Of a DNA stretch of 64,000 nucleotides, positions 54,739-64,000 are shown one piece after another; position 1 is the stretch's first letter, and every line of letters begins with the position of its first letter. The notes under the pieces are model-generated. The model had not been told where the DNA came from and did no database searches. It saw only the letters and a list, made by a program, of their open reading frames with translations. The stretch covers positions 3,410,001 to 3,474,000 of the forward strand of contig NZ_CP059901.1 in the NCBI RefSeq assembly GCF_014127285.1, written 5' to 3'. Made by a program: the position numbers and the translations under genes. The stretch is from Mumia sp. ZJ1417 (GTDB taxonomy: Bacteria > Actinomycetota > Actinomycetes > Propionibacteriales > Nocardioidaceae).

Positions 54739-56637
54739 TTGGCGATCGACGGCAAGCAGGTCGAACAGCTGGATCGGGTGGTCATCCGGTTCGCGGGCGA
54801 CTCGGGCGACGGCATGCAGCTGACGGGTGACCGCTTCACCCAGGAGACCGCAGCTTTCGGCAACGATCTCTCGACCCTCCCCAACTTCCCGGCCGAGATC
54901 CGCGCCCCCCAGGGCACGCTTCCCGGAGTCTCGTCGTTCCAGGTGCACTTCGCCGACCACGACATCCTCACCCCCGGTGACCGTCCCGACGTGCTCGTCG
55001 CGATGAACCCCGCTGCGCTCGCCGCGAACATCGACGCGCTGCGCCCCGGCGGGATCGTGATCGTGGACAGCCACGACTTCACCAGCCGCAACCTCGTGAA
55101 GGCCGGATACACCTCCTCGCCGCTCGACGACGACTCCCTGGCCGACTTCCAGGTGCACCCGGTCGACCTCACCGGCATGACGGTCGAGGCGGTCTCGGAG
55201 TTCGGGCTCGGACGCAAGGACGCAGCCCGCGCGAAGAACATGTTCGCCCTGGGCCTCCTCTCGTGGATGTACGGTCGCCCGACCGAGGGCACGACGACCT
55301 ATCTCGAGAAGAAGTTCGCGAGCAAGCCTGCGATCCGCGACGCCAACCTGGCCGCGTTCAAGGCCGGCTGGAACTTCGGCGAGACCACCGAGGCGTTCGC
55401 CGTCTCGTACGAGATCAAGCCAGCGCCGATGCCGCAGGGCCGCTACCGCAACATCACGGGCAACACCGCGCTGTCGTACGGGATCGTGGCCGCCGGCCAG
55501 CAGTCCGGGCTGCCGGTGTTCCTCGGCGCGTATCCGATCACCCCTGCCAGCGACATCCTGCACGAGCTGTCCAAGCACAAGGCGTTCGGCGTCACGACGT
55601 TCCAGGCCGAGGACGAGATCGCCGGCATCGGCGCCGCCCTCGGCGCGTCGTTCGGCGGCGCGCTCGGCGTCACCACCACCTCCGGCCCCGGCATCTCGCT
55701 GAAGTCGGAGACCATCGGCCTCGCCGTCATGATCGAGCTGCCGCTGCTCGTCGTCGACGTCCAGCGCGGCGGCCCCTCGACGGGGCTGCCGACGAAGACC
55801 GAGCAGTCCGACCTGCTGCAGGCGATGTTCGGCCGCAACGGCGAGGCTCCCCTGCCGGTGATCGCCCCGCAGTCGCCGGCCGACTGCTTCGACGCGGCGC
55901 TGGAGGCGGCGCGGATCGCCGTCACCTACCGCACACCGGTGATCCTGCTCTCCGACGGCTACCTGGCCAACGGGTCCGAGCCGTGGCAGATCCCCGACGC
56001 CTCGACGCTCCCCCGCATCGAGCCCGACTTCGCCACCGCACCCGGTGAGGGCGAGACCTTCATGCCGTACGCGCGCGACCCGGAGACCCACGCCCCCGCA
56101 TGGGCACCGCCCGGGGTCGCGGGCCTCGAGCACCGCATCGGCGGCATCGAGAAGGCCGACGGCACCGGCAACATCTCGTACGACCCGGCCAACCACGACC
56201 GCATGGTCCGGCACCGCGCCGCCAAGGTGGCGCGCGTGGCCGATTCCATCCCCGACCTCGTCGTCGACGACCCGACGGGCGACGCACGCGTCCTCGTCCT
56301 CGGGTGGGGCTCCACGTACGGGCCGATCGGTGCCGGAGTCCGCTCCGCGCGGGCGCAGGGCATCGACGTCGCCCACACCCACCTGCGCCACCTCAACCCG
56401 TTCCCCCGCAACCTCGGCGAGGTGCTCCGCGCGTACGACCAGGTGATCGTGCCGGAGATGAACCTCGGCCAGCTCGCGCTGCTGTTGCGCGCGCAGTACC
56501 TGGTCGACATCCAGGGGTACGACAAGGTGACCGGCATGCCGTTCGGCTCGGAGGAGCTCGCCGAGGTCATCGCGCAAGCCGTCAAGTCGCTCGACACGCC
56601 GAGCCTGGACCGTCCCAGCCAGGAGAACCACCGATGA
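54739..56637 (+). CDS. korA: 2-oxoacid:ferredoxin oxidoreductase, alpha (gamma-alpha fused) subunit
   Basis: KorA with KorB oxidatively decarboxylates 2-oxoglutarate (or a related 2-oxoacid) to the CoA thioester while reducing ferredoxin. The start is TTG at 54739 with AGAAGGG upstream. The 632-residue protein fuses the gamma domain (GDSGDGMQLTGDRF, residues 21-34) to the alpha domain (YPITPASDILHELSKH and later DVQRGGPSTGLPT). This is the form found in actinobacterial KOR, an alternative to the 2-oxoglutarate dehydrogenase complex. A TAGGCT -10 candidate is at 54696. The stop overlaps korB. Confidence 0.95.
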   Translation: MAIDGKQVEQLDRVVIRFAGDSGDGMQLTGDRFTQETAAFGNDLSTLPNFPAEIRAPQGTLPGVSSFQVHFADHDILTPGDRPDVLVAMNPAALAANIDALRPGGIVIVDSHDFTSRNLVKAGYTSSPLDDDSLADFQVHPVDLTGMTVEAVSEFGLGRKDAARAKNMFALGLLSWMYGRPTEGTTTYLEKKFASKPAIRDANLAAFKAGWNFGETTEAFAVSYEIKPAPMPQGRYRNITGNTALSYGIVAAGQQSGLPVFLGAYPITPASDILHELSKHKAFGVTTFQAEDEIAGIGAALGASFGGALGVTTTSGPGISLKSETIGLAVMIELPLLVVDVQRGGPSTGLPTKTEQSDLLQAMFGRNGEAPLPVIAPQSPADCFDAALEAARIAVTYRTPVILLSDGYLANGSEPWQIPDASTLPRIEPDFATAPGEGETFMPYARDPETHAPAWAPPGVAGLEHRIGGIEKADGTGNISYDPANHDRMVRHRAAKVARVADSIPDLVVDDPTGDARVLVLGWGSTYGPIGAGVRSARAQGIDVAHTHLRHLNPFPRNLGEVLRAYDQVIVPEMNLGQLALLLRAQYLVDIQGYDKVTGMPFGSEELAEVIAQAVKSLDTPSLDRPSQENHR

Positions 56638-57710
56638 GCATCGACCTGCCTCCCCCCACCCTCGCCCGCGAGGGCCTCGCCGGGATCCCGACGACGGACC
56701 TGAAGCAGACCGGCAAGGAGTTCACCAGCGATCAGGAGGTCCGCTGGTGCCCCGGGTGCGGCGACTACGCCGTGCTCAAGGCCGTCCAGGGGTTCCTGCC
56801 CGATCTGGGTCTCAAGCGCGAGAACATCGTCTTCGTCTCGGGCATCGGCTGCTCGTCGCGCTTCCCGTACTACCTCGACACGTACGGCATGCACTCGATC
56901 CACGGCCGTGCGCCGGCGATCGCGACGGGCCTGGCGACGTCGCGCGACGACCTGTCGGTGTGGGTCGTCACCGGTGACGGCGACGCGCTGTCGATCGGCG
57001 GCAACCACCTGATCCACGCACTGCGCCGCAATGTCAACATGACGATCCTGCTGTTCAACAACCGGATCTACGGCCTCACCAAGGGTCAGTACTCCCCGAC
57101 CTCGGAGCCGGGCAAGGTCACGAAGTCGACGCCGATGGGCTCGCTCGACACCCCGTTCAACCCGATCAGCCTGGCGCTCGGCGCCGAGGCGTCGTTCGTG
57201 GCGCGGACCATCGACACCGACCGCAACCACCTCACCGGTGTGCTGCGCGAGGCAGCCGCCCACCGCGGGACGGCGCTGGTCGAGATCTACCAGAACTGCC
57301 CGATCTTCAACGACGGCGCGTTCGACGCGATCAAGGACCCGGCGACCAAGGACCACGCCATCATCCGGCTGGAGCACGGCAAGGCGATCACGTTCGGTCC
57401 CGAGGGCGAGCACGGCCTGGTCCGCGACCCTGCCTCGGGCGCGGTCTCGGTGGTCGAGGTCGACGAGACCACCCGCGACAGCCTGCTGGTCCACGACGCG
57501 CACGCCGAGGACCCCTCGCTGGCCTTCGCGATCAGCCGTCTCACCGACGGGGGCTACCTCGACCGCGCACCGGTCGGGATCTTCCGCCAGGTCGAGCGCC
57601 CGACGTACGACGACCAGGCGCGCGCGCAGCTCGCGGCGGCCGCCGAGGCCCAGGGCCCGGGCGACCTCCAGAAGCTCCTCACCGGCAGCGACACCTGGAC
57701 CATCGCCTGA
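56634..57710 (+). CDS. korB: 2-oxoacid:ferredoxin oxidoreductase, beta subunit
   Basis: This is the thiamine-diphosphate-binding catalytic subunit, 358 residues. Cys39 and Cys42 in CPGCGDY, with further Cys residues (GIGCSS and YQNCPIF), fit the 4Fe-4S cluster of the family. The TPP motif is GDGDALSIGGNHLIH, with the following NRIYGLTKGQYSPTS. The ATG overlaps the korA stop (ATGA), so the two are translationally coupled. Being only two genes, they need an external ferredoxin, which is not encoded in this window. Confidence 0.95.
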   Translation: MSIDLPPPTLAREGLAGIPTTDLKQTGKEFTSDQEVRWCPGCGDYAVLKAVQGFLPDLGLKRENIVFVSGIGCSSRFPYYLDTYGMHSIHGRAPAIATGLATSRDDLSVWVVTGDGDALSIGGNHLIHALRRNVNMTILLFNNRIYGLTKGQYSPTSEPGKVTKSTPMGSLDTPFNPISLALGAEASFVARTIDTDRNHLTGVLREAAAHRGTALVEIYQNCPIFNDGAFDAIKDPATKDHAIIRLEHGKAITFGPEGEHGLVRDPASGAVSVVEVDETTRDSLLVHDAHAEDPSLAFAISRLTDGGYLDRAPVGIFRQVERPTYDDQARAQLAAAAEAQGPGDLQKLLTGSDTWTIA

Positions 57711-57720
57711 CAGAAATGCA

Positions 57721-57752
57721 GACGGGCCCCCGACCGCGGTCGGGGGCCCGTC
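57721..57752 (+). terminator. korAB terminator, perfect palindrome
   Basis: A fully palindromic 32-base sequence centred on CCGCGG begins 11 bases after the korB stop. It would fold into a 15-bp (with loop, 14-bp) GC-rich hairpin. Confidence 0.88.
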
Positions 57753-57913
57753 CGCATGTCCGGGTGCTTGGCACGGCCTGGTAGCAAGAGCCGGAACGAC
57801 GCCTTGGCGTAGCCCGGTCCAACACGCTTGCACTGCAGCACAAAAAGCGTCGTGTCCCAACAAACGACTATTTCTTCAAAAAGCCTTGATTTCTCTCCCT
57901 GACATCTCCACAG

Positions 57914-57929
57914 TGTGATCCAGGACACA
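57914..57929 (+). promoter_or_regulatory. CRP-like box upstream of the molybdenum hydroxylase operon
   Basis: TGTGA-TCCAGG-ACACA matches the CRP/Cmr-type consensus TGTGA-N6-TCACA at nine of ten positions. It lies 54 bases before the GTG start, in a locally AT-richer stretch (57840-57915) that probably contains the promoter. No convincing -10 could be fixed. Confidence 0.4.
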
Positions 57930-57983
57930 GCGGCGAGGTGCTCGTACACGACCTTCCCCCCGTACGACAGAGAAGAGGGTCTC

Positions 57984-60311
57984 GTGGCGCCACTAGTCGG
58001 AAGTCCGGTTCGACGGTCAGAAGACCTGCCGTTGCTGACGGGGAGTGGTCGGTTCGTCGACGACATCGTGTTGCCGGGGATGACCACGATGGTCTACGTC
58101 CGCAGCCAGGCCGCCCACGCCACGATCCTCGCCATCGACACCACCGAGGCGCGGGCGATGCCGGGGGTGCTCGGGGTGTGGACGGCCGCTGATCTCGCCG
58201 ACCTCCCCGCCATCCGCTCCGTGCCGACGATGGAGCGGTACCCGCTCGCGAAGGATGCCGTCAGGTTCGTCGGCGAGCCGGTCGCGGTGGTCGTGGCAAC
58301 CGATCGCGCCCGAGCGGTCGATGCCGCCGAGAAGGTCCAGATCGACTACGACCCGCTGCCGGTCCTGACCACGATCGGGGAGGCGATGTCCTCGGGCGCA
58401 GCCCCGATCGTTCCGGGACAGGCCAGCAACGTGGTGATCGAGATGGCGTTGACCGAGGACGACGCGCAGGCCGAGATCGACGCCGCTCCCCACGTGTCCC
58501 GGCTCCACCTCGTCAACCAGCGCGTCGCTCCGGTGCCGATCGAGCCGATCGGTTGCGTCGCCGACTGGTCAGCGCGAGGGGCGACCCTGTGGGCGACCGT
58601 CCAGGCGCCGCACCCGATCCGCAACGAGCTGTGCGAGATGTTCGGGCTGTCCCAGCAGCAGATGCGCGTGGTCGCGCCGGACGTCGGCGGCGCCTTCGGG
58701 TCGAAGGCCTCGTTCTATCCCGAGTACCTCTTGACCCTCGAGCTGTCACGACGGCTGGGACGACCGGTGAAGTACGTCGAGACGCGCAGCGAGAACATGG
58801 TCGCGATGACCCACGGTCGTGCGCAGACCCACGATCTTTGCCTCGCCTACGACGACGAGGGCAAGATCCTGGCGCTGCAGGTCAAGATCATCCAGGACTG
58901 CGGGGCGTGGCCCGACGTCACCGGGAGCGGGCTCCCCACCTTGACCTCGTTCATGGCCGGCGGCTGCTACAAGATCCCGAAGATCGGCGCGTCCTTCCGC
59001 AGCGTCACCACAAACACGACGCCCGTCGCCGCCTATCGAGGGGCCGGCCGACCTGAGGCGGCCTACCTCATCGAACGCCTCGTCGACGTCGCCGCCGGCG
59101 ATCTGGGGATCGACCCGGCGGAGTTCCGCCGCCGCAACCTCATCCAGCCCGAGGAGATGCCCTATCCCACGCAGTTCCCGATCGTGGTCTACGACGAGAG
59201 CGACTACCCACGCCTCCTCGAGATGCTCCTCGAGAAGCTGGACTACGAAGGCGTCCGCCGCGAGCAGGAGGTACGGCGCCAGGACCCCGAAGCCCCGCTG
59301 CTGGGCGTGGGGCTCTCGGTCTTCGTCGAGATGGCCGGCTTCGGGCCGTCGGCGTTCTTCGAGCAGTTCGGATACGTCGGCGGCTGGGAGTCGGCGAAGG
59401 TCCGGATGAACCCGGACGGCTCGGTGCTCCTCGGCGTCGGCACCAGCCCGCACGGCCAGGGCCACGAGACGGTGTTCGCCCAGATCGCCGCCGACGAGCT
59501 CGGAGGGCTCGCGTTCGACCGGATCGTCGTCGAGCACGGGGACACCGCCGCGATCCAGGAGAGCATCGGCACCATGGGCAGCCGCGCGGTTCCGGTGGCC
59601 GGCCCGGCCGTGCAGATGGCGAGCCGCAAGCTGAGAGAGCGCCTGGTCGAGGTCGCGGCGCACATGCTCGAGGCCTCGGTCGACGACATCGAGCTTCACG
59701 ACGGTGTCTTCGCGGTCAAGGGGGTCCCCGGTTCGAGCGTTCAGCTCGGTGATGTCGCCATGACGGCGTACAAGCCTCATAAGCTGGCCGAGGGCAGCGA
59801 GGTCGGGCTGGAGTTCGTCAGCTACCACGAGCCCACGAACCTCTCCTACCCCAGCGGCGCCCACGGGTGCCTCGTGGAGATCGACCGCGCGACCGGAGAG
59901 GTCTCGATCCTCCGCTACGTCGCGGTCGACGACTGCGGGGTGGTGATCAACCCTCTGCTCGCGCGTGGACAGGTGCACGGCGGCGTGGTTCAGGGCATCG
60001 CACAGGCACTTCTCGAGGAGGTCACGTTCGGTGAGGGGGCGCAGCCGGTCACCTCGACCCTGGTCGACTACTCGGTCCCGTCCGCCGCCGACATGCCCGA
60101 CCTCGAGACCTTCCATCTGGAAGTCCCGACCACCGGCAACTCTCTGGGAGCCAAGGGACTCGGCGAGGCCGGCGCCACCGCCGCGCCGCAGGCGGTCGTG
60201 AACGCCGTGGTCGATGCCGTCAGCCATCTCGGGATCCGCACGCTCGACATGCCCCTGACGCCGTTGAAGGTGTGGCGCGCGATCAACCCCGACCTGCAGG
60301 AGGAAGCATGA
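57984..60311 (+). CDS. Molybdopterin-binding large subunit, form II CO/xanthine dehydrogenase type
   Basis: This is the catalytic subunit of a molybdenum hydroxylase, 775 residues from the GTG at 57984, which has GAAGAGGG upstream. The active-site loop reads AYRGAGRPEA (about residues 348-357), the signature of form II CoxL-like enzymes, not the AYRCSFR of true CO dehydrogenase. The catalytic Glu is in GAKGLGEAGAT near residue 727. Other cofactor segments include GGAFGSKASFYPE and GTSPHGQGHETVF. Such enzymes hydroxylate N-heterocycles, purines or aldehydes, with substrates rarely known. The gene order is large, small, medium (L-S-M), coupled by ATGA overlaps. Confidence 0.93.
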   Translation: MAPLVGSPVRRSEDLPLLTGSGRFVDDIVLPGMTTMVYVRSQAAHATILAIDTTEARAMPGVLGVWTAADLADLPAIRSVPTMERYPLAKDAVRFVGEPVAVVVATDRARAVDAAEKVQIDYDPLPVLTTIGEAMSSGAAPIVPGQASNVVIEMALTEDDAQAEIDAAPHVSRLHLVNQRVAPVPIEPIGCVADWSARGATLWATVQAPHPIRNELCEMFGLSQQQMRVVAPDVGGAFGSKASFYPEYLLTLELSRRLGRPVKYVETRSENMVAMTHGRAQTHDLCLAYDDEGKILALQVKIIQDCGAWPDVTGSGLPTLTSFMAGGCYKIPKIGASFRSVTTNTTPVAAYRGAGRPEAAYLIERLVDVAAGDLGIDPAEFRRRNLIQPEEMPYPTQFPIVVYDESDYPRLLEMLLEKLDYEGVRREQEVRRQDPEAPLLGVGLSVFVEMAGFGPSAFFEQFGYVGGWESAKVRMNPDGSVLLGVGTSPHGQGHETVFAQIAADELGGLAFDRIVVEHGDTAAIQESIGTMGSRAVPVAGPAVQMASRKLRERLVEVAAHMLEASVDDIELHDGVFAVKGVPGSSVQLGDVAMTAYKPHKLAEGSEVGLEFVSYHEPTNLSYPSGAHGCLVEIDRATGEVSILRYVAVDDCGVVINPLLARGQVHGGVVQGIAQALLEEVTFGEGAQPVTSTLVDYSVPSAADMPDLETFHLEVPTTGNSLGAKGLGEAGATAAPQAVVNAVVDAVSHLGIRTLDMPLTPLKVWRAINPDLQEEA

Positions 60312-60820
60312 AACACGACGTCGAGCTGACGGTCAACGGGACGTCGGTCACCGCGACCGTCGAGGCACGGCAGCTGCTCGTGCATTTCCTGCGCGAAGAC
60401 CTCGGGCTCACCGGGACCCACGTCGGCTGCGACTCGTCCAACTGCGGCGCCTGCACGGTGCTCGTAGACGGCGAGGCAGTGAAGTCGTGCACCATCCTCA
60501 CCGTCGCGGCTGCAGACGCCTCGATCCTGACCATCGAGGGACTCGGCGGCGGCGGGGACTCCCTCACCCCCGTACAACAGGGCTTCCGCGAGTGCCACGG
60601 ACTTCAGTGCGGCTACTGCACCCCGGGGATGGTGATGGCCGCGACCGGGCTCCTGCTCGACGACCCCGACCCTGCGCCCGACGAGATCCGCACCGGCCTG
60701 CAGGGCAACCTCTGTAGGTGCACCGGCTACCAGATGATCGTGGAGTCCGTGCGCTGGGCGGCCGAGAACGGCGGACCAGGCGCAGTCGCAACCGCTGAGC
60801 GAGAGGGCGCGTCCTCATGA
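60308..60820 (+). CDS. [2Fe-2S] small subunit of the molybdenum hydroxylase
   Basis: This 170-residue subunit carries two 2Fe-2S clusters. The plant-type N-terminal one uses Cys41, 46, 49 and 61 (CDSSNCGACTVLVDG). The C-terminal helical one uses CGYCTPGM and CRCTGY. It transfers electrons from the Mo centre to FAD in the medium subunit. The ATG at 60308 overlaps the large-subunit stop. Confidence 0.96.
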   Translation: MKHDVELTVNGTSVTATVEARQLLVHFLREDLGLTGTHVGCDSSNCGACTVLVDGEAVKSCTILTVAAADASILTIEGLGGGGDSLTPVQQGFRECHGLQCGYCTPGMVMAATGLLLDDPDPAPDEIRTGLQGNLCRCTGYQMIVESVRWAAENGGPGAVATAEREGASS

Positions 60821-61635
60821 TCCCGAGCCCGTTCTCCTACCGCCGCGCATCGTCGGTCGACCACGCGCTCGATCTCCTCGTCGAGCACGGTGACGAGGCG
60901 AAGCTGCTCTGCGGTGGCCACTCCCTGCTGCCGCTGATGAAGCTCCGGCTAGCCAATCCGACGACGCTCGTCGACATCCGTACGCTGTCGGAGCTGCGCG
61001 GCATCCGGGCCGATGGGGACCGACTCCTCATCGGTGCCGCCACCCGGCACCGGGAGCTCGAGAACGACCCTGACGTCGCACGGATGGCGCCCCTGCTGGC
61101 GAAGGCTGCGGCGACGATCGGCGATCCTCAGGTCCGTGCCCGCGGGACGATCGGCGGGTCGGTCGTCCACGCCGACCCCGCTGCCGACCTCGCGGCGGCC
61201 CTGCTCGCGCTCGATGCCACGGTCACGCTGCGGGGTCCTCGTGGGACTCGCGAGGTCGCGATCTCGGACTTCTTCGTCGACTTCTGGCAGACCGCCATCG
61301 AACCCGACGAGGTCCTGACGACGATCACCGTGCCGAGCAGCGTCGACCTTCCGGTCAGCTTCGTAAAGTTCCATCAGCGTGCGCAGGACTGGGCGATCGT
61401 CGGCGTCGCGGCCGTCGGTGGCACTTCGCCGAGGGTGGCCCTGGTCAACATGGCCGCGACCCCGGTGCGGGCGCGCGCCGTCGAGGAAGCCCTCACGAAC
61501 GGCGCAGGCATCGCCGACGCCGCTGCGCTGGCCGACGTGGGCACCGCACCCTCGAAGGACCTTCGGGCCGACGCGACGTACCGCCGTCACCTCGCACGGG
61601 TGATGACGGCTCGCGCCCTCGCGGAGGTGGTTTGA
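60817..61635 (+). CDS. FAD-binding medium subunit of the molybdenum hydroxylase
   Basis: This 272-residue FAD subunit of the CoxM/xanthine dehydrogenase type has conserved FAD-binding segments CGGHSLLPLMKLRLANP and TIGGSVVHADPAADLAAA. The ATG overlaps the small-subunit stop (ATGA). It ends 10 bases from the convergent amidohydrolase stop, with no clear hairpin between. The electron acceptor beyond FAD is unknown. Confidence 0.95.
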   Translation: MIPSPFSYRRASSVDHALDLLVEHGDEAKLLCGGHSLLPLMKLRLANPTTLVDIRTLSELRGIRADGDRLLIGAATRHRELENDPDVARMAPLLAKAAATIGDPQVRARGTIGGSVVHADPAADLAAALLALDATVTLRGPRGTREVAISDFFVDFWQTAIEPDEVLTTITVPSSVDLPVSFVKFHQRAQDWAIVGVAAVGGTSPRVALVNMAATPVRARAVEEALTNGAGIADAAALADVGTAPSKDLRADATYRRHLARVMTARALAEVV

Positions 61636-61645
61636 GCGCCACCCC

Positions 61646-63004
61646 TCAGGCAAGCGAGAGCGCGACCAGGTCGTCCTCGCTGAGCGCCAAGGACTGGGTG
61701 AGCGGGCACGCCGCCAGGAAGCGCACCTGCTCGGACGCGCGGACTTTGCGCTCGGGGATCGGTGTCGTGATGTCGATCCGCTTCCCTCGACTGATGACCT
61801 CGGCGAAGCGCGTCTTGTCCGCGAGCAGGCGAACGTCGCGCAGAGGGTCGCCGTCGAAGACGACGACATCGGCCAGCCACCCCTCTTGGAGAGTGCCGAC
61901 CTCACCCTCGAGGCGCATCGCGAGCGCACCGTTGCCCGTCGCGGCCACGATCGCCTCCATCGGCGTCAGGCCGGCGTACTCGACGAGCATCTCGAGCTCG
62001 CGAGCGTGCCACTCCCCCACTGGAGTGACGGCGAATCCGGTCTCGGAGCCCGCCAGGATCTTCACGCCGGCCCGGTGCGCCTTGTGGACCATCTCACCCG
62101 TGGCGTCGATCTCGGCCCGGAAGAGGTCAAGCAGCTCAGGGGCGGTCCCGATCTTGGTGCCGTAGTCGGCGAGGTTGCCCAGCAGCGTGAACGTCGGGCA
62201 GATCGCCGAGCCGTTGTCGATCACGGCCTGCAACGCGTCTTCGTCCATATACGAGCAGTGGTAGATCAGGTCCATCCCGGCCTCGGCCGACTCCTTGGTG
62301 CTGAGCGAGTTGCGCGCGTGGCCGACGACCCGCGTGTTGAGGTCGTGCGCGGTGTCGCAGACGGTCTTGAGCTCGTCGAAGGTCCAGACCTTCATCTCGG
62401 GGCCCTTGTGGGAGGGGATCACCCCGGTCACGTGCACTTTGATCCAGTCGACTCCGTGCTTGATCTGGCGCCGGATCTCGCTCACCATCACGCTGCGGTC
62501 CTGCACCACCGTGGCGTACCCGGTCCGTCCCTCGTCCTTGATGAGGCGTCCGGCGGTGCCCCCGACCGACGTCATCAAGGCGTTCCCGCCGGAGGCGACC
62601 CGCGGCCCCTCGACGATGCCTGCCTCGATGGCGTCTCGGAGCTCGACCCCGATGTTCCACAGGCAGTCGGCATCGAGGACCCCTGTCACCCCGGCCCGCA
62701 GCACCTTGCGCGCGTTGTAGGCCGTGAGCATCGAGCTGTACGCCTCGGTGCGGTGGTAGAAGAGCTCGTCGTTGCCGGTCGGCTCCCCGAACGTCAGGTG
62801 GGTGTGCGCGTCGATCAGTCCCGGCATCACGGTCTTGCCGGTGGCGTCGATCCGCTCGACGTCGCTCCGCTCGCGGCACGCGTCGAAAGCGTGCTGCCCC
62901 ATCGCGGTGATGCGGTCCCCCGAGACGAGGATCGCCACGTTCGGGACGGGCTCGGCTCCCGTCCCGTCGACGAGCGTCCCTCCCTCGATCAGCAGGTCAG
63001 TCAT
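61646..63004 (-). CDS. Metal-dependent amidohydrolase family protein
   Basis: This 452-residue enzyme has the amidohydrolase TIM barrel, close to the imidazolonepropionase/Xaa-Pro dipeptidase-like group. Metal-site candidates are HTHL (about residues 66-69), the carboxylatable Lys in WIKVHVTG, His in VGHARN and His in IYHCSY. At the position of the usual catalytic Asp (GTDTG in relatives) the sequence reads AGSETGF, a Glu. It probably hydrolyses a cyclic amide or amide intermediate. It is 17 bases downstream of the SDR gene, in one operon, and convergent with the hydroxylase genes. Confidence 0.88.
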   Translation of the reverse strand: MTDLLIEGGTLVDGTGAEPVPNVAILVSGDRITAMGQHAFDACRERSDVERIDATGKTVMPGLIDAHTHLTFGEPTGNDELFYHRTEAYSSMLTAYNARKVLRAGVTGVLDADCLWNIGVELRDAIEAGIVEGPRVASGGNALMTSVGGTAGRLIKDEGRTGYATVVQDRSVMVSEIRRQIKHGVDWIKVHVTGVIPSHKGPEMKVWTFDELKTVCDTAHDLNTRVVGHARNSLSTKESAEAGMDLIYHCSYMDEDALQAVIDNGSAICPTFTLLGNLADYGTKIGTAPELLDLFRAEIDATGEMVHKAHRAGVKILAGSETGFAVTPVGEWHARELEMLVEYAGLTPMEAIVAATGNGALAMRLEGEVGTLQEGWLADVVVFDGDPLRDVRLLADKTRFAEVISRGKRIDITTPIPERKVRASEQVRFLAACPLTQSLALSEDDLVALSLA

Positions 63005-63021
63005 GCCACTCTCCCTCTCGG

Positions 63022-64000
<979 letters not shown>

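Noticed and set aside
54706-56631. A 641-residue minus-strand frame over korA
   Set aside because: korA matches its family along its whole length; the opposite frame shows no motif.
57984-60311. True (form I) carbon monoxide dehydrogenase
   Set aside because: The active-site loop is AYRGAGR, not AYRCSFR, so CO oxidation cannot be claimed.

Overview
The window is a high-GC actinobacterial chromosome segment. ATGA/GTGA overlaps and GTG or TTG starts are frequent, the tRNA genes do not encode CCA, and promoters follow a TTGACn/TAnnnT pattern. The order tRNA-Trp, secE, nusG, rplK, rplA, rplJ, rplL, rpoB, rpoC, rpsL, rpsG, fusA, tuf is the conserved translation/transcription backbone. A complete Mce operon between rplL and rpoB, a class E sortase and an acidic NusG extension suggest a Nocardioidaceae-like organism (Nocardioides/Aeromicrobium type). 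That placement is inference, since no search was possible.

Region 1 (1-5.3 kb): the 5' part of a CDF metal exporter, then tuf, fusA, rpsG and rpsL, all on the minus strand, read from a strong promoter at 5.25 kb with a long leader. Region 2 (5.3-9.0 kb): a hydroxyacid-oxoacid transhydrogenase, a divergent lipoprotein and an acyltransferase. Region 3 (9.1-16.6 kb): rpoC and rpoB on the minus strand with their own promoter and a strong terminator. Region 4 (16.9-29.4 kb): a sortase on the plus strand facing a large minus-strand lipid-import operon that reads LPATG-type surface protein, MceG-like ATPase, two YrbE permeases, six Mce proteins and two Mce-associated proteins. Region 5 (29.7-34.6 kb): rplL, rplJ with an L10-leader-like 5' region, an LppX-like lipoprotein, rplA, rplK, nusG, secE and tRNA-Trp.

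Region 6 (34.7-40.3 kb): an adenosine deaminase-like gene, a broken AbiEi-type remnant, murB, rpmG with tRNA-Met and tRNA-Thr, a beta-lactamase-like lipoprotein, tRNA-Tyr, a YajQ-family gene and rnhA. Region 7 (40.4-49.1 kb): ten tightly coupled complex I genes, nuoA, B, C, H, I, J, K, L, M and N. nuoD, nuoE, nuoF and nuoG are absent and nuoC runs directly into nuoH. Region 8 (49.2-54.6 kb): exported proteins (subtilisin-like protease, PA-domain M28 peptidase, cohesin-like protein) and a small TPR-like protein. Region 9 (54.7-57.7 kb): korAB, a 2-oxoacid:ferredoxin oxidoreductase. Region 10 (58.0-64 kb): a three-subunit form II CO/xanthine dehydrogenase-type hydroxylase facing a minus-strand operon of an amidohydrolase and two short-chain dehydrogenases. 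This looks like a catabolic module.

The most noteworthy points are: the complete Mce operon in the slot next to rplL-rpoB, flanked by a sortase and its probable substrate; the nuo cluster without nuoDEFG lying about 5 kb from a ferredoxin-reducing korAB; and several candidate regulatory sites, namely triple CTCAGG repeats before the acyltransferase, a CRP-like box before the molybdenum hydroxylase, and a perfect hairpin in the rpsL leader.
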